64,000 nucleotides of DNA, from contig OY282447.1 of the NCBI GenBank assembly GCA_958296165.1, positions 3,224,001 to 3,288,000 on the forward strand, in the 5' to 3' direction. Of the stretch, positions 8,463 through 16,825 are shown in pieces. The notes beneath the pieces were generated by a model. The model ran no database searches. It was not told where the DNA came from and saw only the letters and a list, made by a program, of their open reading frames with translations. How positions within the stretch are numbered: the stretch's first letter is position 1; each line of letters starts with the position of its first letter. The DNA is from an uncultured Pseudomonadales bacterium. Lineage in GTDB: Bacteria > Pseudomonadota > Gammaproteobacteria > Pseudomonadales > Azotimanducaceae. The position numbers were made by a program, and so were the translations under genes.

Positions 8463-10490
8463 TCATTCTTGGGCGGCCGACTGCAGCATCGCAAAGCGTC
8501 GATAGTGGCCGTCCTGTTTCGCCATCAGCGTCTCGTGCGTGCCTTCTTCGCGCACTTCGCCGTCTTCGATGAAGACGATCTTGTTCGCGCCGGCGATCGT
8601 CGACAGCCGGTGCGCGATGACGATCACCAGCTTGTCTCTCGCCGCTTCTTGCAGTGCGCCTACCAGATAGGCTTCCGTCTCCGGGTCCAGGGCCGACGTC
8701 GGTTCGTCCAGGATCAGCACGCTGGCTGGCTTCAACAAGCCGCGCGCGATGGCAATGCGCTGGATCTGGCCCACGGAGAGCTTGCTGATGACCGTGCCCA
8801 AGCGCGTCCTATAGCCTTGCGGCAATGCTTGTACGAAGTCGTGCGCGCCGGCCAGGCGAGCGACGCGCTCGACGGCAGCCTGATCCGCATCGCGGTTGCC
8901 GTAGCGGATGTTGTCGAGAATCGAATCCGAGAACAGCTGCGGCTCCTGGAATACAAAGGAGACCTGTGCGCGCACGCTGGCCAAGGAGAAGTCGCGCAGA
9001 TCCACCCCGTCCACTCGCACGGCGCCGACCGTGGGATCGTGGAAGCCAGGCACCAGATAGGCCAGGCTGGTCTTGCCGGCGCCGGTGGGGCCCACCAGCG
9101 CGGTGATCTCTCCGGCCCGTATGGTGAGGTTGACGTTGTGCAACGCTCGCCGCCCGTCTGGATAGGTGAACCCCACGCCAGCGAACTCGATGCCGCGGCG
9201 AACCGGCGGCAGCGCATTGCCGACGCGCGCCGCCTCGCTCGGCAGGTCCATCAAGAAGAACACGCGACGGATGCCGGGCACATCCTGCTGAATGCGGATC
9301 CACACGTAGGGAATCGCCGTGAGCGCGCCCGACAGCCACGCGTAGTAGTAGAACAGCACGCCGTAGTCGCCCGGCGTCAGCACGCCTTCGATCACTCGAC
9401 TGCTGATGAAGTAGAAGGCCACCAGCCCCAGCAGGCCGCGCGCGGCGCCGTTGGCGACGCCGTACAGGATGCGCACCAGCACTTCGGCCCGAAAGCGCTT
9501 GAACGATTCTGCGCTGTGGGCGCTGAAACGCCGCCGTTCCTGCTTGTTGCCGCCTAGGCTCTGCACCGCCAGCACGTTGCTCATGCCTTCCTCGACATTG
9601 CCGGTGGTGATGGAACCGGCGGCGCGGCTCGCTTGGCTGCGGCGGCGCAGCAAACGGGGAAACGGCAGCATGGCGACGAATTGCAGCGGCAGAATGAGCG
9701 CCGCCAGCCAGATCAGCTCCGGCGCCTCCCCGTAGTTGAAGGACATCACCGCCAAGATCACGAACACCGTCGCGATGGCCAGCACCGGCGACATGATGGT
9801 TTGGAAGAACACGTTCTGGATCGCCGCGGTGTCGTACATCACCCGGTACAGGCTGTCGCCGATGCGTTGGTCGTTCAGCAGCGACGGCGGCAGGCTTTGG
9901 ATGCGCTCGAAGAGCTGCGCGCGTACCAGATGGTTCAGGGCCTGGCTGAGCCGAAGCTGCAGGCGGAACTCGGCGAAGCCGACGAGGCCAGCGAACTTGC
10001 TGAACGCATGATTGGCGTCGTTTTCCGTTCGCGTGGCGGTGTCGTGGCCCTCGGCGAGCAGAGCGTCGGTTTGATCGTTGGCGCCGCCATCTGTACCGAA
10101 GCCGCCGATGAGGACGACCATGCCGGCGCCAAGCGCGATCACCCAGGCCATCATCTCCATCGCCGACATGCCGTCCAAGAACGTAACGAAGGGCCCGAAG
10201 TAGCCAGGAAAGTCGTCCGGCGCTACGGGCTGGCCGAGAATCACGTTGTCGATGACGATCTTGATCGGCCACGGCAGGATCAGCGGCGTCAGCAGCGACA
10301 GCCACATCAAGAAGAACTTGGTGGCGAAGCGGAGCGGAAAGATCTTGATGTAGCCGACCGCGCGCATCACTACGGCGAGCGCGTCTCGAAGGCGCAGATC
10401 GGTTTCGACGTCCAGCGGGCTCGCTTGCGTATCGAGATGGCGCTCGAACTCCTTCCGCGAGGGGTTCGCAGGCAGCGCTATGTCGCTCAC
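8463..10490 (-). CDS. ABC exporter half-transporter A
   Basis: A 675-residue fused membrane and ATPase protein. The N-terminal about 400 residues hold the six-helix export domain. The nucleotide-binding domain has Walker A 'GPTGAGKTS' (about residue 465), signature 'LSVGQIQR' in place of LSGGQ (about 570), Walker B 'LILDEPTSALD' and the H-loop in 'VIAHRLSTI'. A hydrophilic stretch of about 50 residues (roughly 125-175, starting 'GGFGTDGG') sits between the second and third membrane helices, where most exporters have a short loop. The start overlaps the stop of the upstream half-transporter by ATGA, so the two proteins probably form a heterodimer that expels lipids, drugs or peptides. Confidence 0.88.
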   Translation of the reverse strand: MSDIALPANPSRKEFERHLDTQASPLDVETDLRLRDALAVVMRAVGYIKIFPLRFATKFFLMWLSLLTPLILPWPIKIVIDNVILGQPVAPDDFPGYFGPFVTFLDGMSAMEMMAWVIALGAGMVVLIGGFGTDGGANDQTDALLAEGHDTATRTENDANHAFSKFAGLVGFAEFRLQLRLSQALNHLVRAQLFERIQSLPPSLLNDQRIGDSLYRVMYDTAAIQNVFFQTIMSPVLAIATVFVILAVMSFNYGEAPELIWLAALILPLQFVAMLPFPRLLRRRSQASRAAGSITTGNVEEGMSNVLAVQSLGGNKQERRRFSAHSAESFKRFRAEVLVRILYGVANGAARGLLGLVAFYFISSRVIEGVLTPGDYGVLFYYYAWLSGALTAIPYVWIRIQQDVPGIRRVFFLMDLPSEAARVGNALPPVRRGIEFAGVGFTYPDGRRALHNVNLTIRAGEITALVGPTGAGKTSLAYLVPGFHDPTVGAVRVDGVDLRDFSLASVRAQVSFVFQEPQLFSDSILDNIRYGNRDADQAAVERVARLAGAHDFVQALPQGYRTRLGTVISKLSVGQIQRIAIARGLLKPASVLILDEPTSALDPETEAYLVGALQEAARDKLVIVIAHRLSTIAGANKIVFIEDGEVREEGTHETLMAKQDGHYRRFAMLQSAAQE

Positions 10491-12940
10491 GATGCGTCTC
10501 TTTGCGCGTTCAGCTTGCTCGCGGCGCTCGCGCCACGTTGCAGATTGGCTTCCGTTTCCACAAAGCGCCGGTAGCGGCCGCCGTCCTTGCCCATCAGTTC
10601 CTCATGCGAGCCGTTTTCGATGACCCGGCCCTCGTCTAGATAGAGGATCTGATCGGCTTGGCGGATCGTCGAAATGCGATGCGTGACTAGGAAGATGACG
10701 CGCCCCTTTCCCCACTCGGCAAGGCGTTCGAGCACGCGATGCTCGGTGGCGGCGTCCAGCGCGGCGGTGGGTTCATCGAGAATCAGGATCGGCGTGTTCT
10801 TCACAACGGCTCGGGCGATGGAGAGACGCTGCCGCTGGCCGGTGGAGAGCTTGCCGCCGCGGTCGCCAAGCACCGTCTCCAACCCTTCCGGCAGCGCGTC
10901 GATCATCTCGTCTACGCAGGCAACTCTTGCGGCTTGATTCACCGCCTCGTCGCTCGCCGCCGGCGACACGTAACGGATGTTCTCGCGCACGCTCATGGCG
11001 AAGAGCACGTTCTGTTGCAGAGCGATGGCGACGTTGGCGCGCAGGCTCTCCACATCGAGTCGGCGCAAATCGTTGCCGTCGATGGCAACGCGCCCGCGGT
11101 CCGGATCGAACAAACGGGTGAGCAACGCAGCCAGGGTGCTCTTGCCGGAGCCGGTCGGGCCGACGATGGCGTTCACCGTGCCGGGTTTCACGACGAAACT
11201 TAAGTCGCGCAGCACCGGCCGGCCCGGCTCGTAGGCGAAATCCACGCCATCGAAACGAATCTCGTCGCGCAGCGGCGGCATGGCAAAGGCATCGGGCGCA
11301 TTCTTCACATCCGGCTCTATGTCTAGAATCTCGAACACGCGGCCCAAGCCCATCGCCATGTCCTGCGCGGACGTCCACTGCCGAACCACGCCGCGCACTT
11401 GCTCGCTCGACTTGAACGTCTCGCCCTGTGCCCACTGGAATGCGGCCAGATTCCAACGCACGAAACTGAGCCCCACCAAGCCGATGAGCACCGCGGCGAA
11501 CGTCTCGCGCTCGGAGCTCGCCCAAACCGCCATCAGGAACTCGGCGCCGAGCAGAATCGCAGCCGCCAAAGTGAACATGATGATGCCGACCGCCGCGACC
11601 AGCGAGCGCACCCGAGCGGCTGCGTTGAACGCCACCACAGAGTCCGTCTCGAAGCGCCCTTGCTCGATCGCCTCCATGCCGTGCGCCTTCACCACCCGCG
11701 CCGCGCCAAGCACTTCCTGAATGCGGGAGGTGAGGTCGGAGTTGGTTTCGCGCGCCACCAGCGAGCGCACTCGCACGCGCGGCGAGAACCAGCGTGCCCA
11801 AGCCACCGCCAGCACTGCGATGGTGACGCCCATGAGGCCCAGTATGGGGTCCAACGCCGCAACGAAGACGACGGTGATCGTGTATTGCGTGACTTGCGTG
11901 GCCACTGAAATCAACATGCCGATGATGGCCGTGACTTGGGCGCTATCTTGATAGATGCGGTACACGGAATCGCCGACGCGATGATCGCTGTGGTAGCGCA
12001 AGGAGAGCTGATGCCAGCGTTCCACCAGCGCCAAGCGCAAATCCTGATTGATGCGCTGCATGATCCACACGTTGTAGTAGGGCAGCACGACGCCGAAAGG
12101 AAACGTGAGTACGCCAATGGCGACCAGAAAGACGATGTAGATCCACTGCAACTGCTCGCGCTGCGCCGTGCTCAGCGCCTCCACGGCGCCGGCTTTCAGC
12201 TCCGGCTGGCCCACGAAATCCGCCAGGAAGGGCGTGAGCGGTTGTGCCTGCAGAATGGACTGATTGAGCAGATCGATGGTGAACAAGCCGGTGACGACGC
12301 CCACCAACATGTTCAGGCAGATGAGCGCGTAGTAGTAGACCAAGTGGCAGCCCAAACGAAGCCGAATATGCAATCGGCCTTCAGCGATGCGATATTGGAA
12401 CAGCCATAGGCCAAGGCAAGCGAGCGACACCAAGCCTACGAGCGCATCGTCCTGCCATCCCGAAACCGCCAGTATCGCGAACAGGTTGGCGCATATGCCG
12501 AGCAACACCAACGCCACCGCAGCGGCAGCGAACGGCCGCCCGCGGACTAACACCAACATCCAAGAGAGCAATGCCATCGCCGCGGTTACCCAAACCAGCA
12601 AATCGCGTTGCCAATCCAAACCGAGCGGCAGCCAGCCAGTGGCCGGGCCGAGCAGCGCCGCGCCTGTGGCCAGAAACGGCACATAGCGGTATGACCATGC
12701 GCTTTCTTTGCTTGGCGCTGCTACTCCACCGGCCCCGCCGGACCCCCCAGGCCATCGCCCGATGTCACGTTCGCGCCAATAGCCAAGCACCATCGGCGCC
12801 AGATACGGCCAAGTGCGCAGAAAAATGCGCACGACGTCCGTGAAGCCGCGGCCGTCGCTCTCGGCACTGCGATCGCGTTCCGGCGGAATCGGGCCGGCGC
12901 CCCAAACGGGCACCGCCCGAACGCGGTGTGAATCGTTCAA
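10487..12940 (-). CDS. ABC exporter half-transporter B, with extended N-terminal membrane region
   Basis: About 817 residues if started at the TTG at 12940; a GTG at 12913 is an alternative, and the open frame further upstream overlaps the SDR gene and looks non-coding. It carries about five extra membrane helices in the first 200 residues, then the usual six-helix exporter domain and an ATPase with Walker A 'GPTGSGKST', signature 'LSTGQRQRLSIARAVV', Walker B 'ILILDEPTAALD' and 'THRISTI'. The lone N-terminal hydrophobic block resembles the TMD0 of some larger exporters and may dock a partner. It is followed directly by half-transporter A through an ATGA overlap. The substrate is not indicated by any neighbour. 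Confidence 0.85.
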   Translation of the reverse strand: MNDSHRVRAVPVWGAGPIPPERDRSAESDGRGFTDVVRIFLRTWPYLAPMVLGYWRERDIGRWPGGSGGAGGVAAPSKESAWSYRYVPFLATGAALLGPATGWLPLGLDWQRDLLVWVTAAMALLSWMLVLVRGRPFAAAAVALVLLGICANLFAILAVSGWQDDALVGLVSLACLGLWLFQYRIAEGRLHIRLRLGCHLVYYYALICLNMLVGVVTGLFTIDLLNQSILQAQPLTPFLADFVGQPELKAGAVEALSTAQREQLQWIYIVFLVAIGVLTFPFGVVLPYYNVWIMQRINQDLRLALVERWHQLSLRYHSDHRVGDSVYRIYQDSAQVTAIIGMLISVATQVTQYTITVVFVAALDPILGLMGVTIAVLAVAWARWFSPRVRVRSLVARETNSDLTSRIQEVLGAARVVKAHGMEAIEQGRFETDSVVAFNAAARVRSLVAAVGIIMFTLAAAILLGAEFLMAVWASSERETFAAVLIGLVGLSFVRWNLAAFQWAQGETFKSSEQVRGVVRQWTSAQDMAMGLGRVFEILDIEPDVKNAPDAFAMPPLRDEIRFDGVDFAYEPGRPVLRDLSFVVKPGTVNAIVGPTGSGKSTLAALLTRLFDPDRGRVAIDGNDLRRLDVESLRANVAIALQQNVLFAMSVRENIRYVSPAASDEAVNQAARVACVDEMIDALPEGLETVLGDRGGKLSTGQRQRLSIARAVVKNTPILILDEPTAALDAATEHRVLERLAEWGKGRVIFLVTHRISTIRQADQILYLDEGRVIENGSHEELMGKDGGRYRRFVETEANLQRGASAASKLNAQRDAS

Positions 12941-12968
12941 CTTTTCGTTGGCCGAATAGCCGGCGCGG

Positions 12969-13742
12969 CTATTGCCAGAACCGATCCGATTTGAACCACG
13001 CCCGTACTGGAACGAGTTCGCCGGTGACCGCGGCAGCGGCGTCCGATGCAAGAAAACGCGCCACGTTGGCGACGTCCTGCGGGCCGGGCGGCAATTCAAG
13101 CGGGGGCACGGGCGTGCCGTCCTCGCGTTTGTTCGATGGAATGGCGCCGTAGCCCTTCATGGCATCGGTGGCGATCAATCCTGGCGCGATGCAATTGACG
13201 TTGATGTTGTGCCGCGCCCACATGAACGCGAGATTGTTGGTGAGGCTGATCACGCCGGCCTTGGCAGCCGAATAGTGCAACATGTACGGGTTGCCCTTCG
13301 TGCCTGCCGTGGATGAGATGTTGATGATGTTGCCGCTGCGCTGTTCGATCATCCGTTTTCCAGCAGCGATGCAGCACAGGAACGTACCGGTGAGGTTGAA
13401 ATCGATCAGCCGATTCCATTCGTCGATGGGCGTGTCTTCGGGTGGCCGCATTCTTGAGCCGCCGCCGGCGTTGTTTACCATCACATCGAGCCGCCCGAAC
13501 TGCTCGACGGTGCGGCCGATGAGCGCATCTACCTGATCGGAAACGGTAATGTCCGTGGCCACGGCGAGCGCCTCGCCGCCCTCTGCGACGATTTCGCTGA
13601 CAACCGCATCTAGCCGTTCTTGGTTGCGACTAGCCAACACAACGCGAGCGCCGACCGCCGCGAACGTCTTCGAGATGTGCGTGCCAATACCCCCGGCCCC
13701 GCCGGTGACGATGGCCACTTTGTTCTGTAGTTCGCTGGTCAC
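12969..13742 (-). CDS. Short-chain dehydrogenase/reductase
   Basis: A classical SDR of about 257 residues. The GTG at 13742 is chosen because a strong AGGAGAGG site lies just before it. Cofactor motif 'VTGGAGGIG' near the N-terminus, 'NNAGG' at about residue 90, the catalytic Ser in 'INISSTAG' and 'YSAAK' at about 155 are all present, so it should be an active NAD(P)-dependent oxidoreductase. The gene ends 28 bases before the ABC exporter and could be the first gene of that operon. It diverges from the DUF2235 relic. The substrate cannot be read from sequence. Confidence 0.88.
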   Translation of the reverse strand: MTSELQNKVAIVTGGAGGIGTHISKTFAAVGARVVLASRNQERLDAVVSEIVAEGGEALAVATDITVSDQVDALIGRTVEQFGRLDVMVNNAGGGSRMRPPEDTPIDEWNRLIDFNLTGTFLCCIAAGKRMIEQRSGNIINISSTAGTKGNPYMLHYSAAKAGVISLTNNLAFMWARHNINVNCIAPGLIATDAMKGYGAIPSNKREDGTPVPPLELPPGPQDVANVARFLASDAAAAVTGELVPVRAWFKSDRFWQ

Positions 13743-13821
13743 GGGATCCCCTCTCCTGCTTGAGCTGCGGCACAATTATGGCCGAAGCGCGCGTCCGGCC
13801 GCCAACCAAAGAGGGGAAGGC

Positions 13822-14925
13822 ATGAATAACAGCAAGACGCTCGTCTTCTGCTTCGACGGCACCGGCAACGAGCCGAGCGATGCCGGCAACTTCCAAGAGG
13901 ATGAGAGCATCAGCAATGTGCTGAAGCTCCATATCCTGATGGGCGGCGGCCTAGAGCACCACCCGGCCACGCAAACGCCGGGCGGGAATCCCCAGCAAAC
14001 CTTCTACTACAACGGCATCGGCACGCTGCAGAGCGGCCGACGCATTCCGTTGCTCGGCCGCTTGTATCACGCCGGCCGCGCTCAACTGAACATGGCGTTC
14101 GCGCCCAGTTGGGCGACGCGGGCCGCATCCTCGACGAAGCGCGTGCCGACTTCGAGAACGCCAACTACCAGCCCGGCTACACCTTGGCCATCTTCGGCTA
14201 CAGCCGCGGCGCAGCCCTTGTGCGCAAGTTCGCAAGCCTGATCCTTGCGGACCGCGAGGACTGCGGCGTTTCGTTCCTCGGCGCATTCGACACAGTAGCG
14301 GCGATGGATGGATTACACCGTGCCGGCGAACAGATCAGCAGCGATGTGGTGTTCGAGAACGGCACCTTAAATCTGCACATCGAACGGGCCGTTCATTTGC
14401 TGGCCATCGACGAGGACCGCATTGCGTTTACGCCGACGCTCATGAAAAGGACTCAGCAAACCCAGAGCGCATTCTGGAATTGTGGCTCTCTGGCGTACAC
14501 AGCGACATCGGCGGCGGCTACTGGCGCGACGGCCTTTCCGACAACGCCTTGCCGTCCTTGATCGCGTAGTGAAGAAGGACGCTTGGCGAGCGCATCGCCA
14601 TCAGCGACGACGGCGACATCGAGCGGTTACTGAACGCGCAACAGGGTGCGTTGGCGGATATAGACCCAGACGACGTGCCATCCATCCGCTGATCGATGGG
14701 CCATTGCACACACACTCGGGTGCCCAAGCAGCGTTGATGAGCCAGGCGATGCGGCTATTCATGTGAATGACGAGGACGAGCCTAGCCGAGACGGGACGGT
14801 GCCGGTGTTGCACCACTCCGTGGCGGATCGATTCGCCGCCGTGCCAAGCTATCGCCCGCCGGCGTTGCGGGGGCTTGTATTCCGGCTGCTGTTGGACGAT
14901 GGCGAGGTGAGCGAGGAGATACGGG
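13822..14925 (+). pseudogene. DUF2235 alpha/beta-hydrolase, multiply frameshifted
   Basis: Starts at an ATG with a GAGGGGAAGG site. The product begins 'KTLVFCFDGTGNEPSDA', the DUF2235 signature, and later carries the nucleophile elbow 'IFGYSRGAAL' and 'WLSGVHSDIGGGYWRDGLSDN', but these lie in three reading frames. The first frame is lost at about 14105 and the second at about 14455. The third meets stops at 14567 and 14691, then a further shift leads to 'DGTVPVLHHSVADRFAAVP', the family's tail. The 3' end abuts the ISAzo13-type element. DUF2235 includes phospholipase effectors and predicted hydrolases of type VI secretion, but no T6SS gene is nearby. Confidence 0.8.
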
Positions 14926-14928
14926 GTG

Positions 14929-16245
14929 TTAGGCGTTTCGCTGAAATAAACGCTACGATATGGATGTTTGTCACGGAGGGTGGGTTGTCATGGAAGACGC
15001 GGTCACGCAGTCGATACTTGAGAAGTTTCTGGTTCTGGGCCCGATACTGGACGAGCGGGCGAAGAGGCTGTGGGCGGCGGTGGAGGCTCGGTCGCTGGGT
15101 CGAGGCGGGATCGCGCGGGTGTCGGAGGCGACGGGGATGTCGCGGAGCCGGATCCGGTCGGGGATGCTGGAGGTGGAGTCGGCGGGCGCGGGCGGGATTG
15201 CGGCGACGGGTCGGCAGCGCGCGCCGGGCGGCGGTCGGAAGCGCGCGGAGGAGAAGGATCCGGGTCTGGCGGCGGCGCTGAGGCGGCTGCTGGATCCGGC
15301 GACGCGCGGGGATCCGGAGGGGCCGCTGCTGTGGACGACGCTGAGCGCGGCGCATCTGTCGTCGGCGCTGGCGAAGGAGGGCCACGCGGCGAGCGAGCGG
15401 ACGGTGAACCGGCTGCTGCACGATCTGGGCTGCAGCCTGCAGTCGAACCGCAAGACGGTGGAGGGTCGGCAGCACCCGGACCGCGACCGGCAGTTCGGCC
15501 ACGTCAACCGGAAGGCGAGGGAGTTCCAGCGGCGCGGCGATCCGGTGGTGTCGGTGGACACGAAGAAGAAGGAGCTGGTGGGCAACTTCCGCAACGGCGG
15601 TCGGGAGTGGCGGCCGAAGGGCGAGCCGGAGCAGGTGTTGGTGCACGACTTCAAGAACGCGGAGCTGGGCAAGGCGATCCCGTACGGCGTCTACGACCTC
15701 GCCGCGAACAGCGGCTGGGTGAGCGTGGGCGTGGACCACGACACGGCGACGTTCGCGGCGGAGACGCTGCGGCGCTGGTGGCGTCGCATGGGGCGCGCGA
15801 CGCATCCCGACGCCCGGCGCCTGCTGGTCACGGCCGACGCCGGCGGCTCGAACGGGCGCCGCAACCGGCTGTGGAAGCTGGAGCTGCAGCGCTTCGCGGA
15901 CGAGACGGGCCTGGAGGTGTCCGTGTGCCACTTCCCGCCGGGAACCAGCAAATGGAACAAGATCGAGCACCGCATGTTCTGCTGGATCACCGAGAACTGG
16001 CGCGGGCGCCCGCTGGTCAGCCGCGAGGCGGTGGTGGAACTGATCGCCAACACGACCACCAGGGAGGGCCTGTCGATCAAGGCGGAACTGGACGCCAACC
16101 GCTACCCCACCGGCGTCAAGGTGAGCGACGTCGAATTGGCTGGCGTGCGCATCCGACGCTCCCGCTTCCACGGCGACTGGAACTATGTGATCCTGCCGAA
16201 TACGAAAACGTCGCAATGAACTGTTTATTTTTGCGAGACGCCTTA
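14929..16245 (+). mobile_element. ISAzo13-family insertion sequence
   Basis: A 1.3-kb element with one transposase gene. Its ends are imperfect inverted repeats of about 23 bp: TTAGGCGTTTCGC...AAATAAAC on the left (14929-14951), and on the right (16223-16245) a sequence whose complement reads TAAGGCGTCTCGC...AAATAAAC. A GTG triplet flanks both sides (14926-14928 and 16246-16248) and may be a 3-bp target duplication. It separates the eroded DUF2235 gene from the damaged DUF6361 gene. Confidence 0.75.
14990..16219 (+). CDS. ISAzo13-family transposase
   Basis: About 409 residues from the ATG at 14990, which has a GGAGG site nine bases upstream; an ATG at 14960 in the same frame lacks one. Features of the family: an N-terminal helix-turn-helix-like region, 'LLWTTLSAAHLSSAL', 'VSVDTKKKELVGNF' with the first catalytic Asp, 'LLVTADAGGSNG' with the second, and 'GTSKWNKIEHRMFCWITENWRG' with the last acidic residue of the DDE triad. 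The frame is unbroken and all catalytic residues appear present, so the element could still move. Confidence 0.88.
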   Translation: MEDAVTQSILEKFLVLGPILDERAKRLWAAVEARSLGRGGIARVSEATGMSRSRIRSGMLEVESAGAGGIAATGRQRAPGGGRKRAEEKDPGLAAALRRLLDPATRGDPEGPLLWTTLSAAHLSSALAKEGHAASERTVNRLLHDLGCSLQSNRKTVEGRQHPDRDRQFGHVNRKAREFQRRGDPVVSVDTKKKELVGNFRNGGREWRPKGEPEQVLVHDFKNAELGKAIPYGVYDLAANSGWVSVGVDHDTATFAAETLRRWWRRMGRATHPDARRLLVTADAGGSNGRRNRLWKLELQRFADETGLEVSVCHFPPGTSKWNKIEHRMFCWITENWRGRPLVSREAVVELIANTTTREGLSIKAELDANRYPTGVKVSDVELAGVRIRRSRFHGDWNYVILPNTKTSQ

Positions 16246-16367
16246 GTGGTTTGCGGACGATGTGGGTCCGCGCGGCGCTAGCCGACCCGCGGTTCGGTAA
16301 CATGGACACGGGGACTTGGACTGTGCTGCATGTGCTAGGCTGTCATGTGTACGGGATTGTGGGAGCT

Positions 16368-16825
16368 GTGAGCATCGTGGAGCCGATGTTGACTTGGCTG
16401 GATCTGACGGCTACAGATCGGGATGAGATGCGCCGCGTCCTTGCCCTATTCAAGGAAGGTACGGTCGATGAGTTGGGCTTAGGGACGCTACGAGATGCTT
16501 TTGCAGCCACGTTGTTTCCGGGCGTTACCTCGATCCAGACGCGGCTCAGGTATGTACTGTTCGTACCGTGGATCTACCGGCGGCTTGAGGACAACGGCAC
16601 ACGCAGCGAAGAAGTCGGGACGAAAGCACGGAAAGCTGAGGTCGCGTTGATTGATGCCCTTGCCGAGTCTGACGACTGGGGCGTGATTGGCATCCAAGCA
16701 CGCAATGATCTGCAGCGGCTTCCGAGCTCCGTCTATTGGCGGTGCTGCGTCACATGGGGCATCTTCATGCCCGGCAAAGGCCAGAGCTGGTACCACAACC
16801 ACTTCGATGGTCTGAGAGATGCGGC
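16368..16825 (+). pseudogene. DUF6361 family protein, C-terminally truncated
   Basis: From the GTG at 16368 (the ATG at 16386 is also possible) the product reads 'MLTWLDLTATDRDEMRRVL', then 'GTVDELGLGTLRDAFAATLF' and 'SIQTRLRYVLFVPWIYRRLE', the characteristic opening of DUF6361 proteins, which in my recollection run to about 400 residues. Here recognisable sequence stops after about 150 residues at 'WGIFMPGKGQSWYHNHFDGL'. The frame then runs on as nonsense into the helicase gene, which is read in another frame. This suggests a deletion that removed the DUF6361 C-terminus and the first codons of the helicase. DUF6361 is of unknown function and tends to lie next to helicases in defence-like loci. 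Confidence 0.7.

Noticed and set aside
8130-9557. 475-codon plus-strand frame across PhyH and the ABC transporter
   Set aside because: Antisense to two recognised genes, with no start site and a random composition.
14849-16309. Long open frame opposite the ISAzo13 transposase (about 480 codons)
   Set aside because: It is antisense to a clear transposase, its translation is low-complexity Arg/Pro/His-rich sequence, and it arises from high-GC codon bias.
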